Assembly: GCF_009604405.1 (NCBI RefSeq)
Contig: NZ_WEGK01000015.1
Coordinates: 1 to 64,000 of the forward strand
Direction of reading: 5' to 3'
Source of the DNA: Nocardia macrotermitis
Lineage (GTDB): Bacteria > Actinomycetota > Actinomycetes > Mycobacteriales > Mycobacteriaceae
Length of the DNA: 64,000 nucleotides
Shown here: positions 8,360-16,539 of the stretch, piece by piece
How the letters are laid out: each line of letters starts with the position of its first letter
Position numbering within the stretch: position 1 is the first letter of the stretch
Program-made: the position numbers and the translations under genes
The notes under the pieces: generated by a model
Told to the model about the DNA's origin: nothing
Seen by the model: the letters and a program-made list of their open reading frames with translations, nothing else
Database searches by the model: none

Positions 8360-8377
8360 TGACCGGCCGGTCGGTCA
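8360..8377. promoter_or_regulatory. Palindromic operator between TetR and lipase genes
   Basis: GACCGGCCGGTC at 8361-8372 is a perfect 12-bp palindrome nested in a longer imperfect one, bounded by TGACC (8360) and GGTCA (8377). It sits in the 150-base divergent promoter region between 8289 and 8440. ACCGGNCGGT-like elements are common TetR sites; actual binding is inferred. Confidence 0.55.
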
Positions 8378-8439
8378 TGCCTCTCACGGCGGGGAAGAAA
8401 GGACCTCCGACCGGGAAGTACGAGTGAAGGAGTACGACG

Positions 8440-9369
8440 GTGCGACGAGTGATGTCCGCTGCCACGCTGGCTGCCGCGATGCTCGTGACAGCGGCCGGGA
8501 CGGGTGCGGCCGATGATCACCTGCCCGACCCGTCCTACAGTTATCCGGGTGGCGTGCTGGCCGAAGTGACCGGACCGGGGCAGTCGCCACCCGGGGCCAA
8601 CGATCGGTCCTGTCGACCGACTGCGGAACATCCGAATCCCGTTGTGCTGCTTCATGGTTTGTCGAACGATACGATGAGCTGGAACACCCTGTCGCCGGTG
8701 CTGACCCGCGCGGGCTACTGCGTTTTCACCACCACCTACGGATCCGAGGGGCCGGGTCCGCTCGGCGCGACCGCTCCGGTGCAGGACAGTGCCGCGCAGG
8801 TCGGCAGGTTCGTCGATCAGGTCCTGGCGGCCACGGGGGCGAAACATGTTGACCTGGTGAGTCATTCGATCGGTGGCGCGGTGGCCTACTACTACCTGAG
8901 CCGACTCGGCGGGGCGGCGAAGATCGGCCGCTACATCGCGCTGGCCGCACCCATGCACGGGTCCACGGTCAGTGGTCTCGCCGCCGCGCAACCACTGGTG
9001 GAATCCACCGGCAGCGGCGCGACGGCCACCCGCCGCTGCGGACCGTGTCAACTGTCACCGGGCGCACCGTTCCTGCGGGACTTCCACCCGAATCCCGCTG
9101 CCACACCGCGGATTCCGTTCACCATGATCGTGACCCGCTACGACGAGATCGCCACCCCGTACACCACGGGCCTGCTCGACGGGCCCAACGTGCACAACGT
9201 CGTCCTCCAGGACCTCTGCCCGACCGATTTCACCGACCACAACGAACTACCCTCGGACCCGGTCGCGGTGCACGAGGTACTCAACGCCCTCGACCCGACA
9301 CACGCCACCCCGTCGACCTGCACGGTCGTCCTCCCGTTCCTCGGACCCGTATCCACCCCGCACCGATAG
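8440..9369 (+). CDS. Secreted triacylglycerol lipase / esterase
   Basis: The 309-aa alpha/beta hydrolase has an N-terminal signal peptide (hydrophobic residues about 5-23, with Ala-rich cleavage before ADDHLP). The oxyanion-hole motif NPVVLLHGLSND is followed by the nucleophile elbow SHSIGG (Ser143). Asp235 in VTRYDEIATPY and His267 in FTDHNELPSD complete the likely triad. Cysteines at about 200, 203 and 260 could form a disulfide, as in actinobacterial class I/LipA-like lipases. It probably hydrolyses acylglycerols outside the cell. The GTG start has GAAGGAG upstream. It diverges from the TetR gene, its likely regulator. Confidence 0.88.
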   Translation: MRRVMSAATLAAAMLVTAAGTGAADDHLPDPSYSYPGGVLAEVTGPGQSPPGANDRSCRPTAEHPNPVVLLHGLSNDTMSWNTLSPVLTRAGYCVFTTTYGSEGPGPLGATAPVQDSAAQVGRFVDQVLAATGAKHVDLVSHSIGGAVAYYYLSRLGGAAKIGRYIALAAPMHGSTVSGLAAAQPLVESTGSGATATRRCGPCQLSPGAPFLRDFHPNPAATPRIPFTMIVTRYDEIATPYTTGLLDGPNVHNVVLQDLCPTDFTDHNELPSDPVAVHEVLNALDPTHATPSTCTVVLPFLGPVSTPHR

Positions 9370-9644
9370 CCACGATGCGGCCGGACGTCACTTCGACACC
9401 ACCGACCGAAGCCTGCGCTGACACCGATGTTCGAGCCGTGTTCGGCCGAGATCATCGCGGCCACTGTGGATCTCGGACTCGCTGATGCGAGTGCCACTAT
9501 CAGGTAGGCACATTCACGGGTCTGGCAGATGTGACATGCCGGAAGAGATTGTCCGAGAACATCTTTGGAAATTCAAAATGGCCGCTCGATCGTGTTTGCG
9601 ATGCGGGGCTTCGCAGTAGCGGGTCAGCAGGCGCGACACCGGCG
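9370..9644. other. Intergenic region, nothing recognised
   Basis: This region lies between the rightward lipase and the leftward AraC gene. The reading frames across it look unlike protein. No strong hairpin, repeat or RNA gene is visible. Confidence 0.5.
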
Positions 9645-10415
9645 TCAGTCGGGCATGACGTGTGCCGCACTGCGGTAACGACCCGGGGTTTGGCCGACGA
9701 GGTCGGTGAAGGCTTCGATGAAGCTGGTCGGGTTGGACCAGCCCAGGCGGATGGCGGTGTCGGTGACCGAGGTGCCGTCGGCGAGTTCGAGGAGAGCGCG
9801 TTGGATGCGTAGGAGGGTGCGCCATTGGTGGAAGGTCATGGCGAGGTCGCTGCTGAAGAGGCGGCTGAGGGTGCGGTTGCTGGAGCCGGTGCGGTGGCCG
9901 AGTTCGGCGAGGGTCGCGGGGGTGGCGGGGTCGGTGTGCAGCAGGTCGGTGACGGCTTTGAGGCGAGGGTCGGTGGGTTCGGGGAGGCGCAGGGGTTCCT
10001 GTGGGGCGCGGGTGAGTTCGGCGAGGACGACCTCGAGCAGGAGGCGGGCGCGGGGAGTTTCGGTGGGCTCGGTGAGCAGCGCCAGATATGCTTCGCGCAT
10101 CAGTGCGCTGGCCGTGAAAACCGAAGGCTCCGTGGGCAATTGCGCGGCCGCGGCGGAGGGGACGCGGAGGAGGCGGACGTCGGTCTCGCCATGGGAGCGG
10201 CTGCTGTGCACGAAGTACGGCGGTACCCAGGTGATGCGGTTCGCCGGTGTCACCCAGGTGCCGACCTCGGTCGCCGTGACCAGCGCGCCGGACGCGGCGT
10301 ACCGGAGCTGGCCGAAGTCGTGGAAGTGCGGGGCGATATCCGCGCCGTGGGTCAGGGGTTCGCAGTCCGGCGGATCATCGGTCCAGAACACCGGTTCGGG
10401 GACGAGTTCGGTCAT
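9645..10415 (-). CDS. AraC-family transcriptional regulator
   Basis: The 256-aa product has an N-terminal cupin-like sensor (HFHDFGQLRYAASG at about 31-44, then WVPPYFVHSSRSHGE). A C-terminal AraC DNA-binding domain follows (about 165-250). In it, PATLAELGHRTGSSNRTLSR forms the first helix-turn-helix and VTDTAIRLGWSNPTSFIEAF the second. The ATG at 10415 starts before the conserved sensor and gives the family length. It diverges from a quinone oxidoreductase gene starting at 10523, which it may regulate. Confidence 0.88.
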   Translation of the reverse strand: MTELVPEPVFWTDDPPDCEPLTHGADIAPHFHDFGQLRYAASGALVTATEVGTWVTPANRITWVPPYFVHSSRSHGETDVRLLRVPSAAAAQLPTEPSVFTASALMREAYLALLTEPTETPRARLLLEVVLAELTRAPQEPLRLPEPTDPRLKAVTDLLHTDPATPATLAELGHRTGSSNRTLSRLFSSDLAMTFHQWRTLLRIQRALLELADGTSVTDTAIRLGWSNPTSFIEAFTDLVGQTPGRYRSAAHVMPD

Positions 10416-10522
10416 CAGCACCACTGTAGGCCGGATTCCGGATCGATGAGGTTGGCGGGTTATCGGGATTTCCTGGCGAGACACCGGTGGTACGCCCACG
10501 CTCGGCGATTCAGACTCGAACC

Positions 10523-11449
10523 ATGCGAGCCATCACCCAGCACACCCTCGGCGGACCGGAAGTCCTCACCATCGAGGAAGTGCCCGAACCCCGAACCCTG
10601 CCGACCGAAGTCCTGATCCGCGTCGCGGCCATCGGACTCAACCCACTCGAACCACGTTTGCGCGCAGGCGAATTCCCGCTTCTGGGGCAGCCACCGTTCA
10701 TCCTCGGCTGGGATGTCAGCGGCGTGGTCGAGACCGCGCAGTCGTGGCGTTTCCGGCCGGGCGACGAGGTGTTCGGCATGCCGCTGTTCCCGCGCGCGGC
10801 CAACGCGTACGCCGAATTCGTGGCGGCGCCGGCCCTGCATCTGGTGCGCAAACCGGCCTCGCTCTCGCATATCGAGGCGGCGGCGTTGCCGGTGGTCGGG
10901 TTGACCGCGTGGCAGGGCCTGGTCGACCTCGGCAATATTCGCGAGGGCACCCGCGTGCTGATCCACGCCGGTGGTGGCGGCGTCGGCCATGTCGCGATCC
11001 AGATCGCGAAATCCCTTGGTGCACACGTGATCACAACCGCGAGCAAGAGTAAGCGAGAGTTCGTCGAGGAACTCGGGGCCGACGAGGTGATCGACTACAC
11101 GACAGTCGATTTCGCCGAAACTATCAGCGACATCGACCTGGTCCTCGACACCCTCGGCGGCGACGCCGCCGCCCGCTCACTCGCGGTTCTCCGCCCCGGC
11201 GGCCACTTCGTCACAGCGGTCGCCGACGAGGACACCGACCTCATCGCGAGGTTCGAAGCCGCCGGTATGCGTTTCAGCGGCATCGCGGTCGAGCCCGATC
11301 CGATCGCCCTGAACAGCCTGGTCAACCTCGTGGACCAGGGCAAACTCCGCGTCCACGTCCAACAGACATTCCCGTTCGAGCACATCGCCGACGCCCACCG
11401 GCTGATCGAGAGCGGCCATCTACAGGGCAAGATCGTGCTCACCGTCTGA
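10523..11449 (+). CDS. NADPH:quinone oxidoreductase-type MDR protein
   Basis: The 308-aa zinc-independent medium-chain dehydrogenase/reductase has an N-terminal GroES-like domain with GGPEVLTIEEVPEP, IGLNPLEPRLRAGEFP and FILGWDVSGVV. A Rossmann nucleotide-binding core follows, with VLIHAGGGGVGHVAIQIAKS and a downstream basic segment TASKSKRE that suits NADP. No zinc-binding cysteines are present, which fits quinone or enoyl reductases of the QOR group. The ATG at 10523 matches the usual family start. It is divergent from an AraC regulator and is followed by a hairpin at 11536. Confidence 0.88.
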   Translation: MRAITQHTLGGPEVLTIEEVPEPRTLPTEVLIRVAAIGLNPLEPRLRAGEFPLLGQPPFILGWDVSGVVETAQSWRFRPGDEVFGMPLFPRAANAYAEFVAAPALHLVRKPASLSHIEAAALPVVGLTAWQGLVDLGNIREGTRVLIHAGGGGVGHVAIQIAKSLGAHVITTASKSKREFVEELGADEVIDYTTVDFAETISDIDLVLDTLGGDAAARSLAVLRPGGHFVTAVADEDTDLIARFEAAGMRFSGIAVEPDPIALNSLVNLVDQGKLRVHVQQTFPFEHIADAHRLIESGHLQGKIVLTV

Positions 11450-11535
11450 CCTGCGGCCACTACGTGCGACGGACGGCGCACGCTCGGCGAGGAGACGACC
11501 GAAACCTCTCCTCATACGCCCGTGAAGTCCGCCGA

Positions 11536-11572
11536 GGGCCGATGATCGACGAGAGTCGCCGATCATCGGCCC
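11536..11572. terminator. Hairpin between convergent genes
   Basis: A perfect 13-bp stem (11536-11548 with 11560-11572) closes an 11-base loop. It lies between the rightward oxidoreductase (ends 11449) and the leftward histidine phosphatase (ends 11632), so it could act in both directions. It also marks the left boundary of the accessory block. Confidence 0.65.
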
Positions 11573-11631
11573 TGACATATGCGAGGAGGCGCGGGAAGAG
11601 ATTCGACTTTTCGAATCCGCGAGCAACGAAC

Positions 11632-12315
11632 TCACATGGTCAGCAGGTGCCGAGTGTCGTTGTGGCGGACCAGCGTCCATCGCCAGTGTTGGGGATCTCT
11701 GGATCGCGGCCCGTACGCCCACTCGGTTATCGCGGTGTAATCGACCTCAGCGGTGGCATGATCGAGAGTCGGCGGTATACGCTGAAAGTGTTGCCCCGCA
11801 GCAAGAACCGTCTCCCGATGACAGGCGAGCACCACGGTGTCTCCGTGATGACGACACATCAAGACGTCGAGCATCCGCCCCACTCTGCGGGCCGAAGTCG
11901 CCCATGAATCGACACCGGGCGCGATCGGCCCATCGACGGACAGTGGCCGGGATCCTGCTGCACCGGAAAGTGTTTCGCTTCGTCCGCTCCCCTCGGCGGC
12001 ACCGTGGTCGTTGTACGGGAACTCGGGCCGCAACGGCACACCGAATGCTTCCGCGATCGGCTCGGCGGTCTCCACAGCCCGCCGGACGCCGGTCGAGTAG
12101 ACGATGCGGATATCCGTCCGATCCCGTTCTGCCGCAAGACATTCGGCAACCAGCGCAGCTTGGTGGCGACCACGATCGGTCAGGCCGCGGCAACTGCGCT
12201 CACCGGCGATCACATCCTCGACGTTGCTCCAACTCTCGCCGTGGCGAATGAGTAACAGCCGCATGCCGCGGGATCGTTTCGGTGGGGTGGGGCATCGCGT
12301 GTCGGCGGTGCGCAT
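11632..12315 (-). CDS. Histidine phosphatase (phosphoglycerate-mutase-like)
   Basis: The 227-aa product belongs to the branch 1 histidine phosphatase superfamily. The N-terminal LLIRHGESWSN holds the phosphate-accepting His25. Downstream are GLTDRGRHQAALVAECL, IVYSTGVRRAVETAEPIAEA and VVLACHRETVL with the second histidine (His166). Substrates in the family range from sugar phosphates to nucleotides; none can be assigned here. The ATG at 12315 has AAAGGA 12 bases upstream. The ATG at 12264, nearer the motif, has no visible ribosome site. It is the last gene of the leftward accessory series, 56 bases after the SLOG-like gene. Confidence 0.85.
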   Translation of the reverse strand: MRTADTRCPTPPKRSRGMRLLLIRHGESWSNVEDVIAGERSCRGLTDRGRHQAALVAECLAAERDRTDIRIVYSTGVRRAVETAEPIAEAFGVPLRPEFPYNDHGAAEGSGRSETLSGAAGSRPLSVDGPIAPGVDSWATSARRVGRMLDVLMCRHHGDTVVLACHRETVLAAGQHFQRIPPTLDHATAEVDYTAITEWAYGPRSRDPQHWRWTLVRHNDTRHLLTM

Positions 12316-12371
12316 CGCTGTATTCGGTCCTTTCTTCGGATTGTGTTGTGGTACTGAGTGATGGATATGGC

Positions 12372-13400
12372 TCAGCCGAACTGATCGGCCAGGAGGTGAG
12401 TGACAACCCGCCCCACTGCCGGGACCGAAATATCCGGATCGCGATGAGCGAGATCGCGGTAGTCGGCAGCGATGGCCGTAGGGATTCTTCCGGTGAAATT
12501 GTCGTAATAGCGCCGAGCAGCTCCGCCTGTCGCGGGAAGCGATACCACGGGCTTGCCGAGCCGATCGGCGAACTGCGTCTCGCTGTCTGTTCCCGCGTCT
12601 CCTCCGAGAACGATCACCAGGTCGGATCGTTCGATAATGGTTATGCGCGCCTCCGTCAGACTTCCCAGGAGGTTTGCGGTCAGGCCGCGATATCGATTGA
12701 TGGGCTGGTTCCTGCTCGATCCCTGACGCCGGTACAAAGTGTAACGCTCATCGGCAGAGAGGCCGCCCATATCGGCTTGCGCCGCAAAGGTGTATCCGGC
12801 AATCATTGCGACACGGGATGCCATCGAACAGACAGTGGCAGGAAACGGAAGCCGATCCACCTCTATACCCACGGCTTCGGCAACCTGGTCCATAGTCTCG
12901 TTGACGTCGTATCCGGCAAAGAATATGGTGGGAATTGCGTCATGCCGCCGCATTGACTGTCTCGCACAGTAATTCGGATACTCGAGCTCGACACACGTGG
13001 CGATTTCGTTGACAACTCGGTTACGGTGGGCCCCGTAATCGTGCTTGCTGAACCCATGCGATCTCCCGAGGTGTTTGACTCGCTCACCGACGTTCATATC
13101 GTGCAGCGTTGTGTCCGTCGGCAGCGCAGCGAGCGCGATTCCCGCGTCTCTCGTACCATCGCCGAACGCGGCGGTACGACGCATAACCATAGCGAGGATC
13201 CAGCAGGCCAGGCGACCGCGGTCGGTCAGATCAGCGGGTGGAGCGGTGCCGGTCAAGGCGATCATGACTTCGTCTCCGGAGTCCATCACCAGAACTTCGA
13301 TACTGAGCTTCATGCCGTCCTTGCGGCACAGATCGAGCAGAGCAGCGGACAATTCTGAGAGAGGCTGTCGATTCGACATACCCGTAATGATGCCGTCCAC
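12372..13400 (-). CDS. SLOG/LOG-like nucleotide-binding protein, function unknown
   Basis: I do not recognise this 342-aa protein as a whole. Its C-terminal part (about 240-340) has the shape of a SLOG/LOG or TIR-like Rossmann unit. A segment ending IIERSDLVIVLGGDAGTDSE (about 256-275) is followed by QFADRLGKPVVSLPATGG, close to the GG-x-GT and A-x-x-x-x-K-P-V pattern of that superfamily. Such domains bind or process nucleotide-derived ligands. A middle segment, IPTIFFAGYDVNETMDQVAE (about 156-175), may start a second alpha/beta unit. The start is uncertain: GTG 13400, with a distant GGAG, or ATG 13379. It sits between the histidine phosphatase and nucleoside hydrolase genes. Confidence 0.7.
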   Translation of the reverse strand: MDGIITGMSNRQPLSELSAALLDLCRKDGMKLSIEVLVMDSGDEVMIALTGTAPPADLTDRGRLACWILAMVMRRTAAFGDGTRDAGIALAALPTDTTLHDMNVGERVKHLGRSHGFSKHDYGAHRNRVVNEIATCVELEYPNYCARQSMRRHDAIPTIFFAGYDVNETMDQVAEAVGIEVDRLPFPATVCSMASRVAMIAGYTFAAQADMGGLSADERYTLYRRQGSSRNQPINRYRGLTANLLGSLTEARITIIERSDLVIVLGGDAGTDSETQFADRLGKPVVSLPATGGAARRYYDNFTGRIPTAIAADYRDLAHRDPDISVPAVGRVVTHLLADQFG

Positions 13401-13555
13401 ACCGAGTCATCCAGTACTCCGACCACAGATCTCCGACAGATTTTCTCTCCCTTCGGAACTCACGCGCCCGTAAGCTGGTCTCCGGCATCAGCATCACCCG
13501 GCCGACAATACGCCGGTTACCGAATTATCAAGTGCGACAACGAAGGTGGTGGCTC

Positions 13556-13672
13556 ATGGGCAAACACAGTCGACATCTGCGACCGGTGGACACAGTCGCG
13601 GTACTACTGGGTGTGGTGGCGATGGCGGCGGCAGGTTCCTCCGTCCTACGGCTGATCCGGCATCGCGAATGA
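13556..13672 (+). CDS. Small single-pass membrane protein (38 aa)
   Basis: An ATG at 13556 opens a 38-codon frame ending at TGA 13670-13672. The product begins MGKHSRHLRPVD, then has a hydrophobic stretch TVAVLLGVVAMAAAGSSVL (about residues 13-31) and a basic tail RLIRHRE. That is the layout of a small one-helix membrane protein. GAAGGTGG lies 5-12 bases before the ATG. It runs opposite to its neighbours and lies in the 310-base gap between the nucleoside hydrolase and SLOG-like genes. It could be a regulator or a toxin-like peptide of the system; that is inference. Confidence 0.5.
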   Translation: MGKHSRHLRPVDTVAVLLGVVAMAAAGSSVLRLIRHRE

Positions 13673-13710
13673 GGCAGCGACGCAACTGGAAGCACCGTCC
13701 TGAAGCTGGA

Positions 13711-14694
13711 TCAGATGGCGAGTTGTGTTGTGAGCCAACGCCAGAACGCCGGGTAGTTGGCGTCGATGGTGACCCAGGTCGGATGACCGTCCGGATCGGT
13801 ACTCATGCGGGCGTCCCCGGCGACGGTGATGGTGGGGCGCGAGAGATCGACGAACGGGAGGTCGAGGGCGACGGTGAGGGTGAGGGGATCGTGTTGCTTG
13901 GTGGCGGGGTGGCGGAGGGTGAACCAGCGATCGAGATGAGTGCCCAGCAGCCGCGCCCAGACCGGGGCATCGGGCGCCGACAACGTCTTGTACACCTCGC
14001 TGTCGGCGTGGATCTCCATCTCCTCGGTGAAGGTGACGTCGGACAGGACGAGCGTCAACTCGGGTACGGTCGCCACCACGTAGCGAGCCGCATCGGCATC
14101 GAGCCGGAAATTGTGTTCGGCCCGACTCGGATCGCGGTAGTTGATCGCGCCGCCCATCTGCGTGACGACGAGCCGCTCGGCCAGATCCGGCACCGTCCGC
14201 AGGACGTGCGCGAGGTTGGTGAGCGGACCGCATCCGACCCAGCGCACCGGGCCTTGGGTCGCCGCGCAGACCTCGACCACCGCGCGCAGCACATCATCGG
14301 ACTGGGGCCCGATGGTCGCCGGAGTCAGGCCGTCGACAACCCAGTAGCGAGTGTTGCCCAGATCCGCGCCCGCGACCACCCGAACATCGTTTCGCCCCAG
14401 CAGATCCAACAGATAGCGGGCGAATTGTGCTCGCTGGCCACGGTTTTCGTCGGCGGTGAGCACCAGCGCAAGTTCGGGCCGACGAGCGGCGCAGGCCAGG
14501 GCGATGGCGTCGTCCGGATCGCCGCCGACGTCGGTGTCCAGGATGATCGGTGTGCCCTGCACGCGCGGCGGTGGCGGCCCGGCCGCGCGCAGTTTGTCGG
14601 CGAGGGCGGAGAACTCGGGGTAGCGGGTGGCGAATTCCAGCATCGCCGCCGAGGCGGACTCGAGGGTCTCGTCGGAGTCGTCGTAGTCACCCAT
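13711..14694 (-). CDS. Nucleoside hydrolase (IunH family)
   Basis: The 327-aa product keeps the full signature of the inosine-uridine nucleoside hydrolase family. The calcium-binding DTDVGGDPDD is at residues 53-62. The segment WVGCGPLTNLAHVL is at 152-165, QMGGAINYRDPSRAEHNF at 179-196 and the ribose/Ca-binding KQHDP at 266-270. It should cleave N-ribosidic bonds of nucleosides, or of related compounds such as NAD-like ligands. An N-terminal extension of about 45 residues precedes the domain. The ATG at 14694 has GGAAGGAT upstream and overlaps the stop of the 536-aa gene by 8 bases, so the two are co-translated. The association is unusual for a housekeeping salvage enzyme. Confidence 0.88.
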   Translation of the reverse strand: MGDYDDSDETLESASAAMLEFATRYPEFSALADKLRAAGPPPPRVQGTPIILDTDVGGDPDDAIALACAARRPELALVLTADENRGQRAQFARYLLDLLGRNDVRVVAGADLGNTRYWVVDGLTPATIGPQSDDVLRAVVEVCAATQGPVRWVGCGPLTNLAHVLRTVPDLAERLVVTQMGGAINYRDPSRAEHNFRLDADAARYVVATVPELTLVLSDVTFTEEMEIHADSEVYKTLSAPDAPVWARLLGTHLDRWFTLRHPATKQHDPLTLTVALDLPFVDLSRPTITVAGDARMSTDPDGHPTWVTIDANYPAFWRWLTTQLAI

Positions 14695-16297
14695 CGGATG
14701 ATCCTTCCGGTGCGGTCGAGCCCGGGGGCAGGGCGGTGCGTTCGTACTGCTTGACGAGACGTTCCTTGTCGGCAGGCGAGAGGTGCTGGTAGCCGAGCCA
14801 CACCGCGGTGTGCGCGGGCTTGCCGAGATCACTTGTGGCGGTTCGTAATCGATGGACTAGGTGCTTGTCTTCGCGCCGCACGAACGAATCCGCCAGCGCC
14901 TTGAATTCGGGGTCTCCGGTGTCGTCGCCGTTTACCCATGATTGCACCTTTCGGATGTAGGCGTTGACCCCTTGACGCAAGTCCTCCCGGTAATCGATCC
15001 CTGCGGCGACCGACTCCGCCGCAGTACGCGCTCGACTCGAGACGGCTCGTTGAGCGATATCCATGATTGCCATTCGCAGATTGGAATCTTCATATTTCGC
15101 GCTGATCGCATACGGGGCTACCTGGTCCGCCGACGAACTTTCGGTGCCGTACACCGGGTTTCCGTTCTCGTCGTGCCCGATGGTCGATGCCGTCGCTCCG
15201 TGCATGAGTTCTTCGTATACGCGACCCGCTAGTTTGTTGTCGAATATTCTCACAGGATCGTCGAGGTCGGACGGATGAACGCGATCGGAAGACATGTGCA
15301 GGAAATGGCCTGTCTTGGTACCCTTGTGCGGATCGTTCGCGAATTCGACATAATTCAGGAACTCACTACTGTAGTTCGCCTTCGGCCACGCCGCAGTGGC
15401 GAGTTCCTGAATTGTCCCCCTGACACCGGAGTCGATGAAAACGATATTGGCACCAGGCGTGGTGACCGGAACTCCGCTGGCCAGCATGTGCCTTTGGGTC
15501 CGGAGGGCCGCACCGGGTACCTGCTCGGGATCGATCATGGACCGATCGCGCATTTCCTCGATATCATCGAATTTCTGCCCCGTCACATTCTCCATGTCCT
15601 GAACCACATTTTCCATACACTTCCGGGAAAGCCGGACAACCCGACAATGCGCCTTATAGAATTCCGGATCGATTTTTTCCATGGCCATTCCGAGAGCCAG
15701 GCCGTCCCGGCAGGTGATGACGACGACGGTATCGGGCTGTTTCTCGACCTTGCTGCGCAGACTGTCCAGCATCCGGTGGGCTCCTTCGATAACGAAGGGA
15801 GCTATGGTCTCCGTGAAAACGCCATGAGCCTCGCGGAGTGCCGCGATCTGCTCCTGGTTCTCGATCCCGTATTCGGCGCAGACCTCGGCGACCTGGCGTT
15901 CCTCGCGCGCGTTCTCCTCCGCGAGAATCCGCTCCCGAACGGATTCGAGTTCGGTGTCCGGATGGTCGCCACCTTGCCCCTCGTCCTGAGCGGCAGGCCG
16001 ATCGAGTTGGACGACCTCAGTCGATCGCCCAGCATCATCGGCCACCACGGTTCCGGAATACTCACTGGGCGAAGCACTTTCGACAACAGCTTGTTCGTCC
16101 GATCCAGGCGGATCGGACGAACGTAATCGGCTCGCGTCGGCAGGACCGCGCGGCTGGACCGCAGTCACCGACTCCGGCGTGTGCACCTGCGGCCCGTCAC
16201 CGCCGTCGGCCGCGCGGGTGGTTTCGATGGATGTCGCCTCGGCAGCGGGCGCGAGTGTGGTCCGGTCGAGCGGATCTGGACGGGCTTCTACGCTCAT
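14687..16297 (-). CDS. Unrecognised 536-aa protein with Rossmann-type motifs
   Basis: I do not know this family by name. Residues 1-110 are low-complexity, Ser/Asp/Pro-rich and probably disordered. Residues 117-150 are charged and helical (VRERILAEENAREERQVAEV). The conserved-looking core (about 185-380) holds two strand-loop units: VVVITCRDGLALGMAMEKI (191-209) and VFIDSGVRGTIQELA (286-300). The second resembles the D-x-G-x-x-G-T-I-Q element seen in some HAD-related hydrolases and is also reminiscent of a phosphoribosyltransferase PRPP loop. The C-terminus has helical KVQSWVNGDDTGDPEFKALA and GYQHLSPADKERLVKQYE. It overlaps the nucleoside hydrolase start by 8 bases. It may act on nucleotides or phospho-sugars; that is inference. 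Confidence 0.65.
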   Translation of the reverse strand: MSVEARPDPLDRTTLAPAAEATSIETTRAADGGDGPQVHTPESVTAVQPRGPADASRLRSSDPPGSDEQAVVESASPSEYSGTVVADDAGRSTEVVQLDRPAAQDEGQGGDHPDTELESVRERILAEENAREERQVAEVCAEYGIENQEQIAALREAHGVFTETIAPFVIEGAHRMLDSLRSKVEKQPDTVVVITCRDGLALGMAMEKIDPEFYKAHCRVVRLSRKCMENVVQDMENVTGQKFDDIEEMRDRSMIDPEQVPGAALRTQRHMLASGVPVTTPGANIVFIDSGVRGTIQELATAAWPKANYSSEFLNYVEFANDPHKGTKTGHFLHMSSDRVHPSDLDDPVRIFDNKLAGRVYEELMHGATASTIGHDENGNPVYGTESSSADQVAPYAISAKYEDSNLRMAIMDIAQRAVSSRARTAAESVAAGIDYREDLRQGVNAYIRKVQSWVNGDDTGDPEFKALADSFVRREDKHLVHRLRTATSDLGKPAHTAVWLGYQHLSPADKERLVKQYERTALPPGSTAPEGSSDG

Positions 16298-16485
16298 GGC
16301 GTGTCCTGAACGATGGGAACGACAGAGTGGACCGGCCCGCACCGGGCGAGTCCTTCGAGTCGGCCGGGTCGTCTCGCGGTGTCGCCGGTCGAGCACGGTG
16401 GGTCGGGAGGATTCCGGGGCGCCCAACCCCGGGACGCGATTCCCCCGCCGTGCGGGCTCGGGCCGAGTCGCTCCGAGCCGGACAT
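16294..16485 (-). CDS. Possible 63-aa coupled small ORF
   Basis: An ATG at 16485 opens a 63-codon Pro/Gly/Arg-rich frame that ends in an ATGA overlap with the 536-aa gene. It fills most of the 242-base gap after the HerA-like gene. The overlap suggests a leader or a coupled peptide. However, no ribosome site is convincing and the composition is that of GC-rich non-coding DNA. The gap could equally be untranslated. Confidence 0.25.
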   Translation of the reverse strand: MSGSERLGPSPHGGGIASRGWAPRNPPDPPCSTGDTARRPGRLEGLARCGPVHSVVPIVQDTP

Positions 16486-16539
16486 CTGCGTGCCACGGAG
16501 ACCGGTGCCGATTCGGTGACCACAAACGACTGTCGACGC

